From the NCBI GenBank assembly GCA_038327195.1, contig JBBQKU010000006.1, forward strand, positions 1 to 64,000: DNA of 64,000 nt. Direction: 5' to 3'. The translations under genes and the position numbers were made by a program. This stretch comes from UBA4416 sp038327195. Lineage in GTDB: Bacteria; Bacteroidota; Bacteroidia; B-17B0; Aurantibacillaceae. Position 1 is the stretch's first letter. Every line of letters begins with the position of its first letter. The notes beneath the pieces were generated by a model that was given only the letters and a program-made list of their open reading frames with translations, did no database searches and had not been told where the DNA came from. Of the stretch, positions 36,088-45,427 are shown one piece after another.

Positions 36088-36765
36088 ATGAAGACATTTA
36101 TTTTAACCTTAGGGATTTTAGTTACACAACTAGTTTGTTTTGGACAAGCAAAATTAAGCATGAGTAAGTATAAGCATTTTATACCTGCCGATACGGTTTC
36201 GTTCGGCACTAATGTGCAGCTTCAGGTTTATATTAAAAACACGGGTAACTTGCCATTTACTGGCAACATTAAATTAACAGCTAAACGAGATACGCTTGGT
36301 TTATTGGCTATTGTTTTAGATTCTATCAATTTCACAGGAGTTACTTTACTTCCATTATCTGCTGATAGTATTCCCGCTATAATTAATTTTACGCCAACTC
36401 CCGCTTCTGGTGCTTTTAAAGTAATGGGGAATGGAAATGTGATTGTTGTTTGGCCTATATCTGGCACAACCTTATTAGGTGATAGCGTTCGACCAATTTT
36501 ATTTATTTCTGGCGCTGTAGGAGTTAATGAATTAAAAGAGGGTGAATGTTCGGTTTACCCTAATCCTTCTAATGGCACTATAAAAGTAAATTTGCCGCAT
36601 AATGAAGCTATAAAATCTTATGCTATTTATGATGTTTTTGGAAGAAAGGTGAAAGAAGAAATAACTAACGAAAACATGACTGTTTCTGAGCTTGATAATG
36701 GTTTATATTGGTTGATTTTGTTTACAGAAAACAAATCTTATAAAACAAAAATTATGAAGCAATAA
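36088..36765 (+). CDS. Small secreted protein with T9SS type A sorting domain
   Basis: I use the ATG at 36088 (225 residues); the GTG two codons earlier is less likely. A signal peptide (TLGILVTQLVCFGQA) is followed by one Ig-like/CARDB-type beta-sandwich (TNVQLQVYIKNTGNLPFTGNIKL). The last about 75 residues are a T9SS sorting domain: VYPNPSNGTIKVNL, YAIYDVFGRKV and LDNGLYWLILFTENKSYKTKIMKQ. The protein should be exported through the Sec and type IX systems and may be surface-attached. Its function is unknown. It precedes hemL by 43 bp. Confidence 0.8.
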   Translation: MKTFILTLGILVTQLVCFGQAKLSMSKYKHFIPADTVSFGTNVQLQVYIKNTGNLPFTGNIKLTAKRDTLGLLAIVLDSINFTGVTLLPLSADSIPAIINFTPTPASGAFKVMGNGNVIVVWPISGTTLLGDSVRPILFISGAVGVNELKEGECSVYPNPSNGTIKVNLPHNEAIKSYAIYDVFGRKVKEEITNENMTVSELDNGLYWLILFTENKSYKTKIMKQ

Positions 36766-36777
36766 ACTAAACAAACC

Positions 36778-36785
36778 TATATATT
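36778..36785 (+). promoter_or_regulatory. Putative -7 element before hemL
   Basis: TATATTTG matches TAnnTTTG and lies 23 bases before the hemL ATG at 36809. No clear TTTG is seen at -33. A second TATATTTG-like stretch is closer to the ATG, so the exact start point is unsure. Confidence 0.4.
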
Positions 36786-36808
36786 TGCGTATTATTATAT
36801 TTGATATT

Positions 36809-38086
36809 ATGCAAAATTCAGAATCAGTTAAGTTATTCGAAAAAGCAAAACAGTTTTTTCCTGGTGGTGTAAATTCTCCAGTTCGCGCTTTTAGAAGTGT
36901 AGGTGGAACTCCTATATTTATTGATAAAGGCAAAGGCTCTCATGTTTGGGATGCTGATGGTAACGAGTATATTGATTATTGTGCAAGTTGGGGACCATTA
37001 ATTTTAGGCCATGCAAATGATATGGTTTTAAATTCAGTAGAAAAAACCATGCGTAACGGTACTTCTTTTGGCGCACCAACTCGTTTAGAAAATAAATTAG
37101 CTGAGCTTATTTTATCAAACAATCCTTATATCGAAAAAATTCGTTTCGTGAGTAGTGGCACAGAAGCAGTAATGAGTGGAATTCGTTTAGCGAGAGGCTT
37201 TACAGGGCGAAATAAAATATTAAAATTTGAAGGCTGTTACCACGGGCATTCAGATTCTCTTTTAGTAAAAGCAGGATCAGGTTTAGTTACCTTTGGAAAC
37301 ACCTCTTCTGCAGGTGTTCCCGAAAGCGTTGTGAATGATACTATTGTTGTTCCGTTAAATAATAAAGAAGCGGTAGAACAAGCATTCGCTCAATTTAAAG
37401 ATCAAATTGCATGCATCATCATTGAACCTATTCCTGCCAATAATGGTTTGTTGTTGCAAGATAAAAGTTACTTGCAATTTTTAAGAGATATTTGTTCACA
37501 AAACAAAACCCTATTATTTTTTGATGAAGTAATTAGTGGATTTAGAGTTGGCTTTACAGGCGCAGCTGGTTATTATGATATTAAACCAGATATTATTACG
37601 TATGGTAAAATTATTGGCGGTGGTTTTCCAGTTGGGGCTTATGGTGCAAGTAAAGAAATTATGTCAAATATTTCGCCTGAAGGTAACGTTTATCAAGCTG
37701 GTACATTAAGCGGAAATCCTGTTGCGATGGCAGCTGGTATTGCTCAATTGACAGAGTGCTTAAAACCAAACTTTTATTCTGAATTAGAAAGAAAAACCAA
37801 ATTATTAATTGCTGGCTTGTCGAAAAACACAAAACATAATTTTAAAATATTTACAGTTGGTTCTATTTATTGGTTAGCGTTTACACCAAAAGAAACAATT
37901 AAATGTGCCGAAGATATTGATGCAGATAGCATGAAACATTTTAAGGTTTTGTACCACGCACTTTTAGAAAATGGTATTTATTCGGGACCAAGCGGTTACG
38001 AAGTTGGTTTTATGAGTGAAGCACATACAACAGAAGATATTGAAAAAACAATTGCTGCGTATGAAAAAGCATTTGAGAAATTGTAA
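36809..38086 (+). CDS. hemL: Glutamate-1-semialdehyde 2,1-aminomutase
   Basis: PLP enzyme that makes 5-aminolevulinate in the C5 haem pathway. I start at ATG 36809 (MQNSESVKLFEKAKQFFPGG), 425 residues; the TTG eight codons earlier lies in the promoter. Blocks: GVNSPVRAF, DADGNEYIDYCASWGPLILGH, SSGTEAVMSGIRLARG, KFEGCYHGHSDSLLVKAGSG, GVPESV, LLFFDEVISGFR and YGKIIGGGFPVGAYG with the Schiff-base lysine. The length is normal for GSAM. Next is leuS, 35 bp downstream. Confidence 0.97.
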   Translation: MQNSESVKLFEKAKQFFPGGVNSPVRAFRSVGGTPIFIDKGKGSHVWDADGNEYIDYCASWGPLILGHANDMVLNSVEKTMRNGTSFGAPTRLENKLAELILSNNPYIEKIRFVSSGTEAVMSGIRLARGFTGRNKILKFEGCYHGHSDSLLVKAGSGLVTFGNTSSAGVPESVVNDTIVVPLNNKEAVEQAFAQFKDQIACIIIEPIPANNGLLLQDKSYLQFLRDICSQNKTLLFFDEVISGFRVGFTGAAGYYDIKPDIITYGKIIGGGFPVGAYGASKEIMSNISPEGNVYQAGTLSGNPVAMAAGIAQLTECLKPNFYSELERKTKLLIAGLSKNTKHNFKIFTVGSIYWLAFTPKETIKCAEDIDADSMKHFKVLYHALLENGIYSGPSGYEVGFMSEAHTTEDIEKTIAAYEKAFEKL

Positions 38087-38121
38087 AAATCACAAATAAT
38101 TTATTAGGATTAAAAAATAAT

Positions 38122-41100
38122 ATGGAATACAATTTTAAAGAGATAGAAGAACGTTGGCAAAAATTTTGGGCCGATAATAAAACGTTTGCAGCTAATGATG
38201 ATTCAACCAAAGAAAAGTATTATGTATTAGATATGTTCCCTTACCCTTCTGGTGCGGGTTTACATGTTGGCCATCCGTTAGGATATATTGCTTCTGATAT
38301 TGTTGCACGCTTTAAAAGACATAAAGGATTTAATGTGTTGCATCCAATGGGTTACGATAGTTTTGGTTTACCTGCAGAGCAATATGCAATACAAACAGGA
38401 CAACATCCAAAAATTACAACCGAAAACAATATTGCGGTTTATAGAAAGCAACTCGATAAAATTGGATTTTCATTTGATTGGGACAGAGAAGTAAGAACAT
38501 CAAATCCTGAATATTATAAATGGACCCAATGGATTTTTATTCAAATATTTAATTCGTGGTATAACAAAAAAACAAATAAAGCTGAAACTATAACAAGTTT
38601 AATTTCTGAATTTCAAGCAAACGGAAATATAAATGTAAATGCTTGTTCGGATGAAAATGTAAAATCATTTACAGCATCAGAATGGAACCGTTTTTCTGAA
38701 AAAGAACAATCTGATATTTTAATGGCTTACCGTATTGCTTACTTAGGTGAAGCTTATGTAAACTGGTGTCCGCAATTGGGAACCGTTTTAGCAAATGATG
38801 AAATTAAAGATGGCGTAAGTGAGCGCGGTGGTTATCCTGTAGAACGTAAATTAATGAAACAGTGGAGCATGCGCATTACAGCTTATGCTCAACGTTTGCT
38901 AGATGGATTAGAAACTTTAGATTGGACAGATAGTTTAAAAGAGGCACAACGAAATTGGATTGGGAAAAGTGAAGGAACAAGTTTAAAGTTTTCCATTTCC
39001 TCCCCTATTGGGGGAGGCCAGGAGGGGGCTTTTATCGAAGTTTTTACCACACGTCCAGATACGATTTTTGGAGTTTCTTTTGTAACACTTGCTCCTGAAC
39101 ACGAATTAGTAGATAGTTTAACAACATCCGAAAATAAAATGGCGGTTGAGACTTACGTAACTCAAGCAAAAAACAGAAGTGAACGTGAACGCCAAGCAGA
39201 TATTAATAAAATTACGGGTGTATTTACAGGCTCGTATGTTGAACATCCATTTACAGGAAAACAAATTCCGATTTGGATTGGCGATTATGTGTTAGCAGGT
39301 TATGGCACAGGTGCTGTAATGGCTGTTCCGGCTCACGATAGTAGAGATTATGCTTTTGCAAAATATTTTAAACTACCAATTTTAGAAGTAGTTGCAGGCG
39401 GAGATTTAGAAAAAGAATCGTATGATGCTAAAGAAGGAAAACTTATTAATTCTGAATTTTTAAATGGGCTTGATGTGAAAGATGCTATGAAAAAAGCTAT
39501 TTCAGAAATTGAAGCAAAAGGTTTAGGAAAAGGAAAAGTGAATTTCCGTTTGCGTGATGCCGTATTTGGCCGCCAACGCTATTGGGGTGAGCCAATTCCT
39601 ATTTATTATAAAAACGACATTCCTTATGCATTATGCGAAAGTGAGTTACCGTTAGTATTACCAGAAGTAGACAAATATTTACCTACCGAAGATGGAGAAC
39701 CGCCATTGGCACGCGCTACAAACTGGAGATACAGGCCCCTCTCTAACTCTCCCCAAGGGGGAGAGAATGCAAAGCCTCATAATTGGGAAACAGCTGGCGA
39801 TTCATCTTATAATTTCACAAAAGAAAAAGCACAAGAATTAAGGAAGAATCAAACAGAAGCGGAACAAATTTTATGGGAAGCTATTCGTAAAAAAACGTTA
39901 GACGTAAAATTTAGAAGGCAACATATTATTGGTTCTAATATTGTTGATTTTGTTTCGTTGGAAACAAAATTGGTAATAGAGGTAGATGGTAACATTCATT
40001 TAGACCAAAAAGAATATGATGCTGGAAGAACTAAAGAATTAGAGTCTGTTGGTTTTTCAGTAATCCGATTTACGAATGAAGAAATTACGAATGATATAGA
40101 AAATGTTATTAATAAAATAAAACTCAAATTAGAAGAATTACCAAAAGTCCTCCCCTCTGGGGAGGATTTAGGTGGGGCTAGTTATCCTTTCGAACATTCT
40201 ACCATGCCAGGCTGGGCAGGTAGCTCGTGGTACTTTTTGCGTTATATGAATCCCGGTAACACAACTGCATTTGCTGATAAAAAATTAACAGATTATTGGA
40301 AGCAAGTTGATTTATATATTGGTGGCAGCGAACACGCAACAGGGCATTTATTGTATGTGCGTTTTTGGACTAAATTTTTAAAAGACTTAGGACATATCGA
40401 TATTGATGAACCTGCTAAGAAGTTGATTAACCAGGGAATGATACAGGGATTAAGCATGATGGGTAGAATTACATCCTTAAGTGTCAATAACGCAGGTGAT
40501 ATTAAAACGGGTGTAATTAAAAAAATTAGTTTACTCTTAGATAAAAATTATACAGGCAATCTTCCTTTTCAAGATATAGAAATACATATTCCTATTGATT
40601 ATGTAATCTTTCAAGATGGTAAATACATTCTTACAAAGGCAAGCTTAGCGAAAATGATTAATGAGAATAAAAGGTTTGAAGGATTTACTTTTTTGACAAA
40701 AGAAATTTGTGAAGAGTCTGAGATGTTTACATTTGACGGTTCAGAAATTGAATATATTCAATTGAAAGAAGTTGTAGAAAAAATGTCTAAGTCAAAATAT
40801 AACGTAGTAACACCAGATGATATTTCAGAAAAATTTGGAGCTGATACGTTGCGTTTATACGAAATGTTTTTAGGCCCTTTAGAGCAAAGTAAACCTTGGA
40901 ATACCAATGGCATTACAGGCGTTCATGGTTTCTTAAAAAAATTATGGCGCTTATTTTATCACACAGGTAGTTTTGTAGTTTCAACAGAAGAGCCAACAAA
41001 AGCCGAATTAAAAACATTACACAAAACCATTAAAAAAATTACAGAAGACATTGAGCGTTTTTCGTTTAATACCTCAGTGAGTAATTTTATGATTTGTGTC

Positions 41101-41460
41101 AATGAACTAACTGATTTAAAATGTAATAAAGTTGCAATCCTCGAACCGTTAGTTTTGTGTTTATCACCTTATGCTCCTCACATTACCGAAGAACTTTGGA
41201 AATTAATGGGTCATACCGAAAGTATTGCACTTGCTCCATTCCCATTGTGTAACGAAGCGTTTTTGGTAGATGATAGTATTAATTATCCAGTTTCTGTAAA
41301 TGGTAAACTTAAATTTACATTAGAGTTGCCAGCTACTTTAACAAAAGAGGAAGTAGAAGTAGAGGTAATGAAAAACGAACAAACACAAAAATTATTAAAT
41401 GGACAAGCGCCTAAAAAAGTAATTGTTGTGCATAAGAAGATTGTGAATATGGTTGTTTAG
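38122..41460 (+). CDS. leuS: Leucyl-tRNA synthetase with an in-frame mobile-element insertion
   Basis: This class I synthetase charges tRNA-Leu. The HIGH motif is PYPSGAGLHVGHPLGYI, and the KMSKS loop is VEKMSKSKYNVVTPDD near residue 890. The CP1 editing domain includes FTTRPDTIFG and GYGTGAVMAVPAHDSRD. The length is 1112 residues against 860 in E. coli. Part of the excess is Bacteroidota-specific; 149 residues (538-686) are an inserted element encoding a DUF559 endonuclease domain. It lies between LARATNWRY and YPFEHSTMPGWAGSSWYF, where E. coli LeuRS has a small zinc module. A solo palindrome lies at about residues 293-303. The frame is intact throughout, so the synthetase must tolerate the insert. 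Confidence 0.96.
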   Translation: MEYNFKEIEERWQKFWADNKTFAANDDSTKEKYYVLDMFPYPSGAGLHVGHPLGYIASDIVARFKRHKGFNVLHPMGYDSFGLPAEQYAIQTGQHPKITTENNIAVYRKQLDKIGFSFDWDREVRTSNPEYYKWTQWIFIQIFNSWYNKKTNKAETITSLISEFQANGNINVNACSDENVKSFTASEWNRFSEKEQSDILMAYRIAYLGEAYVNWCPQLGTVLANDEIKDGVSERGGYPVERKLMKQWSMRITAYAQRLLDGLETLDWTDSLKEAQRNWIGKSEGTSLKFSISSPIGGGQEGAFIEVFTTRPDTIFGVSFVTLAPEHELVDSLTTSENKMAVETYVTQAKNRSERERQADINKITGVFTGSYVEHPFTGKQIPIWIGDYVLAGYGTGAVMAVPAHDSRDYAFAKYFKLPILEVVAGGDLEKESYDAKEGKLINSEFLNGLDVKDAMKKAISEIEAKGLGKGKVNFRLRDAVFGRQRYWGEPIPIYYKNDIPYALCESELPLVLPEVDKYLPTEDGEPPLARATNWRYRPLSNSPQGGENAKPHNWETAGDSSYNFTKEKAQELRKNQTEAEQILWEAIRKKTLDVKFRRQHIIGSNIVDFVSLETKLVIEVDGNIHLDQKEYDAGRTKELESVGFSVIRFTNEEITNDIENVINKIKLKLEELPKVLPSGEDLGGASYPFEHSTMPGWAGSSWYFLRYMNPGNTTAFADKKLTDYWKQVDLYIGGSEHATGHLLYVRFWTKFLKDLGHIDIDEPAKKLINQGMIQGLSMMGRITSLSVNNAGDIKTGVIKKISLLLDKNYTGNLPFQDIEIHIPIDYVIFQDGKYILTKASLAKMINENKRFEGFTFLTKEICEESEMFTFDGSEIEYIQLKEVVEKMSKSKYNVVTPDDISEKFGADTLRLYEMFLGPLEQSKPWNTNGITGVHGFLKKLWRLFYHTGSFVVSTEEPTKAELKTLHKTIKKITEDIERFSFNTSVSNFMICVNELTDLKCNKVAILEPLVLCLSPYAPHITEELWKLMGHTESIALAPFPLCNEAFLVDDSINYPVSVNGKLKFTLELPATLTKEEVEVEVMKNEQTQKLLNGQAPKKVIVVHKKIVNMVV
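38999..39030. repeat. Solo palindromic repeat inside leuS
   Basis: CCTCCCC (38999-39005), loop TATTG, GGGGAGG (39011-39017), then tail CCAGGAGGGGGCT ending at 39030. It encodes SPIGGGQEGA in a loop leading into the editing domain (IEVFTTRPDTIFG). The palindrome-plus-GGGGCT tail is the same architecture as the right ends of the elements at 39733-40179 and 47545-47662. Only one end is present. Confidence 0.7.
39733..40179 (+). mobile_element. Palindrome-ended element encoding a DUF559 endonuclease, inserted in frame in leuS
   Basis: The element is 447 bp, exactly 149 codons. The left end begins AGGCCCCTCTCTAACTCTCCCC and continues into the palindrome CTCTCCCC-AAG-GGGGAGAG. The right end has palindrome CCTCCCC-TCT-GGGGAGG and tail ATTTAGGTGGGGCT. 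The reverse complement of the right end (AGCCCCACCTAAATCCTCCCC) aligns with the left end, so they are terminal inverted repeats. Between them lie LRKNQTEAEQILWEAIRKK, FRRQHIIG, VDF (D609) and KLVIEVDGNIH (E620, D622), ending in VIRFTNEEI. These are the conserved blocks of DUF559, a Vsr-like PD-(D/E)XK endonuclease family, with acidic residues intact. The insertion is compatible with LeuRS translation. Mobility is inferred from structure. Confidence 0.8.
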
Positions 41461-41510
41461 TGTTTATGGAATAAAGTTTTTTATGCGTCTTTAATAAAAA
41501 CATGTAAAGC

Positions 41511-42434
41511 TTGAGGAAATATTTTTTTTATACTTTATTATTTTGCTTAGCAACTTTTGTTTCTATTTCGCAAGTTGTATTTTTAAACAACCCATCAAAT
41601 CATATTGTTTTTTATAACCCCGCGTTTTCGGCTATTAAAAATGGGTATAATAAAAACTACATTGGCAATCAGGCTTGTGTTTCTTCACGCATAGCAAAGT
41701 CTCAATCTGATGTATTAGGCACAGCACAGTATTTTTTTGATAAAAAAAATGTCGGTATTTCTGTGCATTATAATAATGTTCAACAAAAAAACAGCAGTTA
41801 TCAAAAAGCTGGAATTGGATTATCTTACCAGCTTCTTTTTTTTAATGAAATCACAACCGGTTGGGCTGTAAGTTTAAATTATAATGATTTTAAAACAGAT
41901 ACTGCCAATTTGTTTTCAATTTATAACGAAAATTACACAATACATATGCAAGCATCTAAAAAGGCTATCGTAAATTTTGGATGGATGATTAATTACGAAA
42001 ATAATATTGCGGGAATTTCTTATCAACCAAAGCAATTGGTTTATAGTTTGTCAAATCCAAGTGGTACTTACCAATCTGCAACAAGTTTTTATTTAAAGCA
42101 CCGCAAATCAGTTACACGTAATGTAAGCGCAACATTATGGTATTCTGGTTATTTTACAACAGTAAATAATCTTGTAAATGCTCAATCTGAACTTGTAAAT
42201 AAAAAAATTCAAAACCACGCATTCAATGTTCATTTTTCTGGAAAGAAAGGTTTAATAGGTGGTGTGGGGTTTAGATTTACAAATTTTAATTACCAATCCT
42301 TTTTATGTAAATTAGGATTTAATTATAAACAGTTTCAGATTTTATATGGCATCGAACCTTATTGGTTGAAACAAAAATATTCTGAAACAATTCAAGAAAT
42401 AAGTATAACGTATCGTATAAAAACAAATATATAA
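41511..42434 (+). CDS. PorP/SprF-like outer-membrane protein
   Basis: The 307-residue protein has a signal peptide and a beta-barrel-like pattern. The N-terminal NNPSNHIVFYNPAFSAIKNGYN resembles the 'NPAxAG' start of the PorP/SprF family, whose members sit next to type IX secretion and adhesin export genes and help anchor cargo. The frame uses TTG at 41511 because no ATG is available before the signal peptide. No large adhesin gene neighbours it here, as is often the case for SprF. It is followed 5 bp later by the MuiA-like gene, so they may share a transcript. Confidence 0.6.
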   Translation: MRKYFFYTLLFCLATFVSISQVVFLNNPSNHIVFYNPAFSAIKNGYNKNYIGNQACVSSRIAKSQSDVLGTAQYFFDKKNVGISVHYNNVQQKNSSYQKAGIGLSYQLLFFNEITTGWAVSLNYNDFKTDTANLFSIYNENYTIHMQASKKAIVNFGWMINYENNIAGISYQPKQLVYSLSNPSGTYQSATSFYLKHRKSVTRNVSATLWYSGYFTTVNNLVNAQSELVNKKIQNHAFNVHFSGKKGLIGGVGFRFTNFNYQSFLCKLGFNYKQFQILYGIEPYWLKQKYSETIQEISITYRIKTNI

Positions 42435-42439
42435 TTCCT

Positions 42440-44134
42440 ATGAAAAAATTTGCCATTGCTGCATTCATTATTATTGCATATAGTACAACAGCACAAGAAA
42501 ATAAATTTTCAACTTCTTCAGAAGTGAAAAAAGTAACCGTGTTTTTAACAGGAGCTGAGCTTAATCATGAAGCAAAAATTAAATTAAAGAAAGGAAAAAA
42601 TACCGTAACGTTTTCTGGCCTATCGCCAAAATTGGATGAACGAAGTATAAATCTTGATCCTGGAAGTTCGGAAGTAAATGTGCTTTATATTAATACGCAT
42701 ACTAATTATTTAGATGAAAAAAAGGACAATCAAAAAATTCAAAACTTAAAAGATAGTGTTGAGTTTTATAAAGACAAATTAGCATTATTAAAATTTGAAC
42801 AGGATGCACTTGAAACAGAAAAATCATTATTATTTAAAAACCAATCTATTGGAGGCCAAGCAGGAGTTACCATTGCAGAGGTTGAAAAATCAGCTGACTT
42901 CTATAGAAAAAGAAGCACAGAAATTAATCAGTTAATTTTTAAAAACAGTAAAGTAAAATTTAAATTAGATAAGCAAAAACTTAAATACAGAAAACAATTA
43001 TTGGAATTGGATGCAGAAGTTAATCCGCCTACAAGCGACATTACAGCAACCTTTGTAGCTAATAAAGATTTGGAAGTAAATATCGCTTTTAAATATATTA
43101 TTCCTACTGCAGGCTGGACTCCAAAATACGATATCAGAACTGATGGAAGTGGGAGTCAGGTAAAGTTGGTGTATCGTGCCATATTGTTTAACAATTCGGG
43201 CTTAGATTGGAAAGATATAAAAATTATATTATCAACTGCAAATCCCGAAGTAGGAATAAACATTCCTCAATTAGGAAAATGGTATTTAGGAAACGAACAA
43301 GAAAGTTCTGTTGTTTACGATCAAATACAAGCAGTGGCTGGTGTTCAAATGAATGATAAAAATGCACTATCTGAAGTTGAAATTGTATCTGATGAAGAAT
43401 ATGATGGGGCTAAAAACATGGCATATAGAAAAATTGATGCAAAGAAAATTGAAAAAATACAAAATCAAATTCAGTTTAAAAAAATTGAAGTTGATATGCT
43501 AAGTACTGAATATACAATTGACCAGCCCTATACTATTTATGCAGATTCTAAACCTTACACGGTTGATGTGTTAGAAAAAAGTGTGAATGCAACCTATGAA
43601 TACAAAGCTATTCCTGCTTTAGAAAAAGATGTATTTTTACAAACTAAATTAGCATTAAAAGATTTACCAGATTTAGTGAGTGGTGATGCAAGTGTTTATT
43701 TTAGTGGCTCATATATTGGAAAAACCACTATTAAAACAATTGATTTAGAAGATTCATTAACCGTATCTTTAGGTCGTGATAAAAAAATCCAAATGGTTCG
43801 TAAAGAATCTAAACAGGATTATCAGAGAAGTATTGTTGGGAATTATGAAAAAGAAGTTTTGAAATATGAAACAACGATAAAAAATACACGTGAAGTTCCT
43901 GTTTTTATAATTATAGAAGATCAAGTTCCAGTTGCATCTAATTCTGATCAAGACATTACTGTAAATGAGACATCAAGTGCTTTATACGATAAGGCTTCCG
44001 GAAAACTTATTTGGAAGTATACATTAAATCCAGGTGAAACAAAAGTTATAAAACTTGGATATAGTACCAAGTATCCAAAAGCTATGAGGCCAAGAAAGAA
44101 AAAATTTAGAACAATATCTTCTCCGTCTTTTTAA
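42440..44134 (+). CDS. MuiA-like DUF4139/DUF4140 protein
   Basis: The 564-residue exported protein has a signal peptide (MKKFAIAAFIIIAYSTTAQ). An N-terminal DUF4140 domain follows (EVKKVTVFLTGAELNHEAKIKLKKGKNTVTFSGLSP), then a coiled coil at about 90-200 and a large C-terminal DUF4139 domain (residues 220-550; FKYIIPTAGWTPKYDIRTDGSG, LDWKDIKIILSTANP). 'Mucoidy inhibitor MuiA' proteins have this order; their molecular role is poorly known. It probably acts in the periplasm or at the surface. The length is normal for the family. Confidence 0.82.
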   Translation: MKKFAIAAFIIIAYSTTAQENKFSTSSEVKKVTVFLTGAELNHEAKIKLKKGKNTVTFSGLSPKLDERSINLDPGSSEVNVLYINTHTNYLDEKKDNQKIQNLKDSVEFYKDKLALLKFEQDALETEKSLLFKNQSIGGQAGVTIAEVEKSADFYRKRSTEINQLIFKNSKVKFKLDKQKLKYRKQLLELDAEVNPPTSDITATFVANKDLEVNIAFKYIIPTAGWTPKYDIRTDGSGSQVKLVYRAILFNNSGLDWKDIKIILSTANPEVGINIPQLGKWYLGNEQESSVVYDQIQAVAGVQMNDKNALSEVEIVSDEEYDGAKNMAYRKIDAKKIEKIQNQIQFKKIEVDMLSTEYTIDQPYTIYADSKPYTVDVLEKSVNATYEYKAIPALEKDVFLQTKLALKDLPDLVSGDASVYFSGSYIGKTTIKTIDLEDSLTVSLGRDKKIQMVRKESKQDYQRSIVGNYEKEVLKYETTIKNTREVPVFIIIEDQVPVASNSDQDITVNETSSALYDKASGKLIWKYTLNPGETKVIKLGYSTKYPKAMRPRKKKFRTISSPSF

Positions 44135-44234
44135 TTACAGATAATTTCAAAAAAACAGTATATTGAGCCGTAAATAAAAATTGGCATTAATGATTCTTTT
44201 CGGAAATTTAATAGATTTAGGGGTAAAAACAGAA

Positions 44235-45425
44235 ATGGAATTTTACCAAAAACGAGAAGCTCGTATGGTAAATCTATTTGCGGTTATTACTCTTTTTGGA
44301 TTATTAATTGGGACAACAACGGTCATTTTTATTAGTGGAGATTATGCTGCGACAACAGTAATTTTTTCTACGCTAACATCTTTAACCATATTGTTTTTAA
44401 ATTACAAATTATACCACACGCTTGCCACCTATTTATTTGTAATAACAATTACTTTAATTATTTTTTTAATAAATGAAGAGTATGATGACAGTGTAGGAAA
44501 TTATCTTTATTATTTTCCAGTTATATTTTGTGTGGCATTAATTCATAACCCAACAAAATCTAACACTCGAACAATTATTTTCTTTTTAATTATTTTAAGT
44601 AGTTTTTTATGTTCTCGTGTTTTTGAATTTGATTATTTTAAAAATAAAACTATAAGTGCGGATGATAATGCAGCATTACTTTTATACAATAGCATCTTGT
44701 CATTTATTGTAACTATTATTTTAGTTTACTTAGTTGTTAAATTAATTAACCGACAAAATAATGAAGCATTAGGCTTGTTAAAAAAAGAACAAAATGCCCA
44801 ACTAATTATTAGCCAATCGTTAAAAGAAAAAGAAGTGTTATTGGCTGAAATACAACATCGCGTAAAAAATAACTTAGCAGTTATTACAGGCTTATTAAAT
44901 CTTCAAACAGAAAAAGCACCGTGTGAAGTTTCAAAACAACTCATGATTGATTCTAGGAATAGAGTAATGAGCATGGCAATGGTTCATGATCGATTATATA
45001 AAAAAGATAATTTATCAAAAATTGATTTAAGACTGTATTTATCTGAATTGATTAAAGAAATTGCACTTAGTTTTCCTACTAAAACTCCTGCTATTGAAAT
45101 TGTTGAAGAAATGATTTTAGTAGATATAGAAATTGTTACAGCTGTACCTATTGGTTTAATTATTAATGAAGCCATTACAAATGCTTTTAAACATGCTTTC
45201 GATAATTCAATAACAGCACCAGTTATAAAACTTAAAATGGAAGTTATTTTTGATAAAATTCAAATTAGTTTATCTGATAATGGTTTAGGCTTTCCTGAAC
45301 ACAAAAACACAAATGATAATTCATTAGGGCTTTCGCTTATCCAATCTTTAGCAGATCAAATTGATGCAGATGTTACGTTTAGTAACGAAGATGGAGCAGT
45401 CATTAAACTTTTGTTTACCTATTAA
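44235..45425 (+). CDS. Membrane sensor histidine kinase (HisKA_2 type)
   Basis: The protein has six to seven membrane segments in the first 190 residues, a short linker, then a histidine phosphotransfer motif EIQHRVKNNLAVITGLLNLQ (phospho-accepting His) of the HisKA_2/HWE-like class. A GHKL ATPase domain follows with NEAITNAFKHAF (N box), LSDNGLGFP (G1) and SLGLSLIQSLADQI (G2). No response regulator is adjacent. I chose ATG 44235 (396 residues), since the upstream 18 residues from TTG 44181 look non-coding; ATG 44190 is also possible. The signal sensed is unknown. Confidence 0.85.
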   Translation: MEFYQKREARMVNLFAVITLFGLLIGTTTVIFISGDYAATTVIFSTLTSLTILFLNYKLYHTLATYLFVITITLIIFLINEEYDDSVGNYLYYFPVIFCVALIHNPTKSNTRTIIFFLIILSSFLCSRVFEFDYFKNKTISADDNAALLLYNSILSFIVTIILVYLVVKLINRQNNEALGLLKKEQNAQLIISQSLKEKEVLLAEIQHRVKNNLAVITGLLNLQTEKAPCEVSKQLMIDSRNRVMSMAMVHDRLYKKDNLSKIDLRLYLSELIKEIALSFPTKTPAIEIVEEMILVDIEIVTAVPIGLIINEAITNAFKHAFDNSITAPVIKLKMEVIFDKIQISLSDNGLGFPEHKNTNDNSLGLSLIQSLADQIDADVTFSNEDGAVIKLLFTY

Positions 45426-45427
45426 GT

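Noticed and set aside
39733..40179. Intein in LeuRS
   Set aside because: No N-terminal Cys/Ser splice junction, no His-Asn-Cys/Ser C-terminal motif and no HINT-domain blocks are visible; the insert is too short for a full intein.
38122..41460. leuS as a broken pseudogene because of its inserts
   Set aside because: The frame is uninterrupted, both catalytic signatures are intact, and it is the only leuS seen; it is likely functional despite the inserts.
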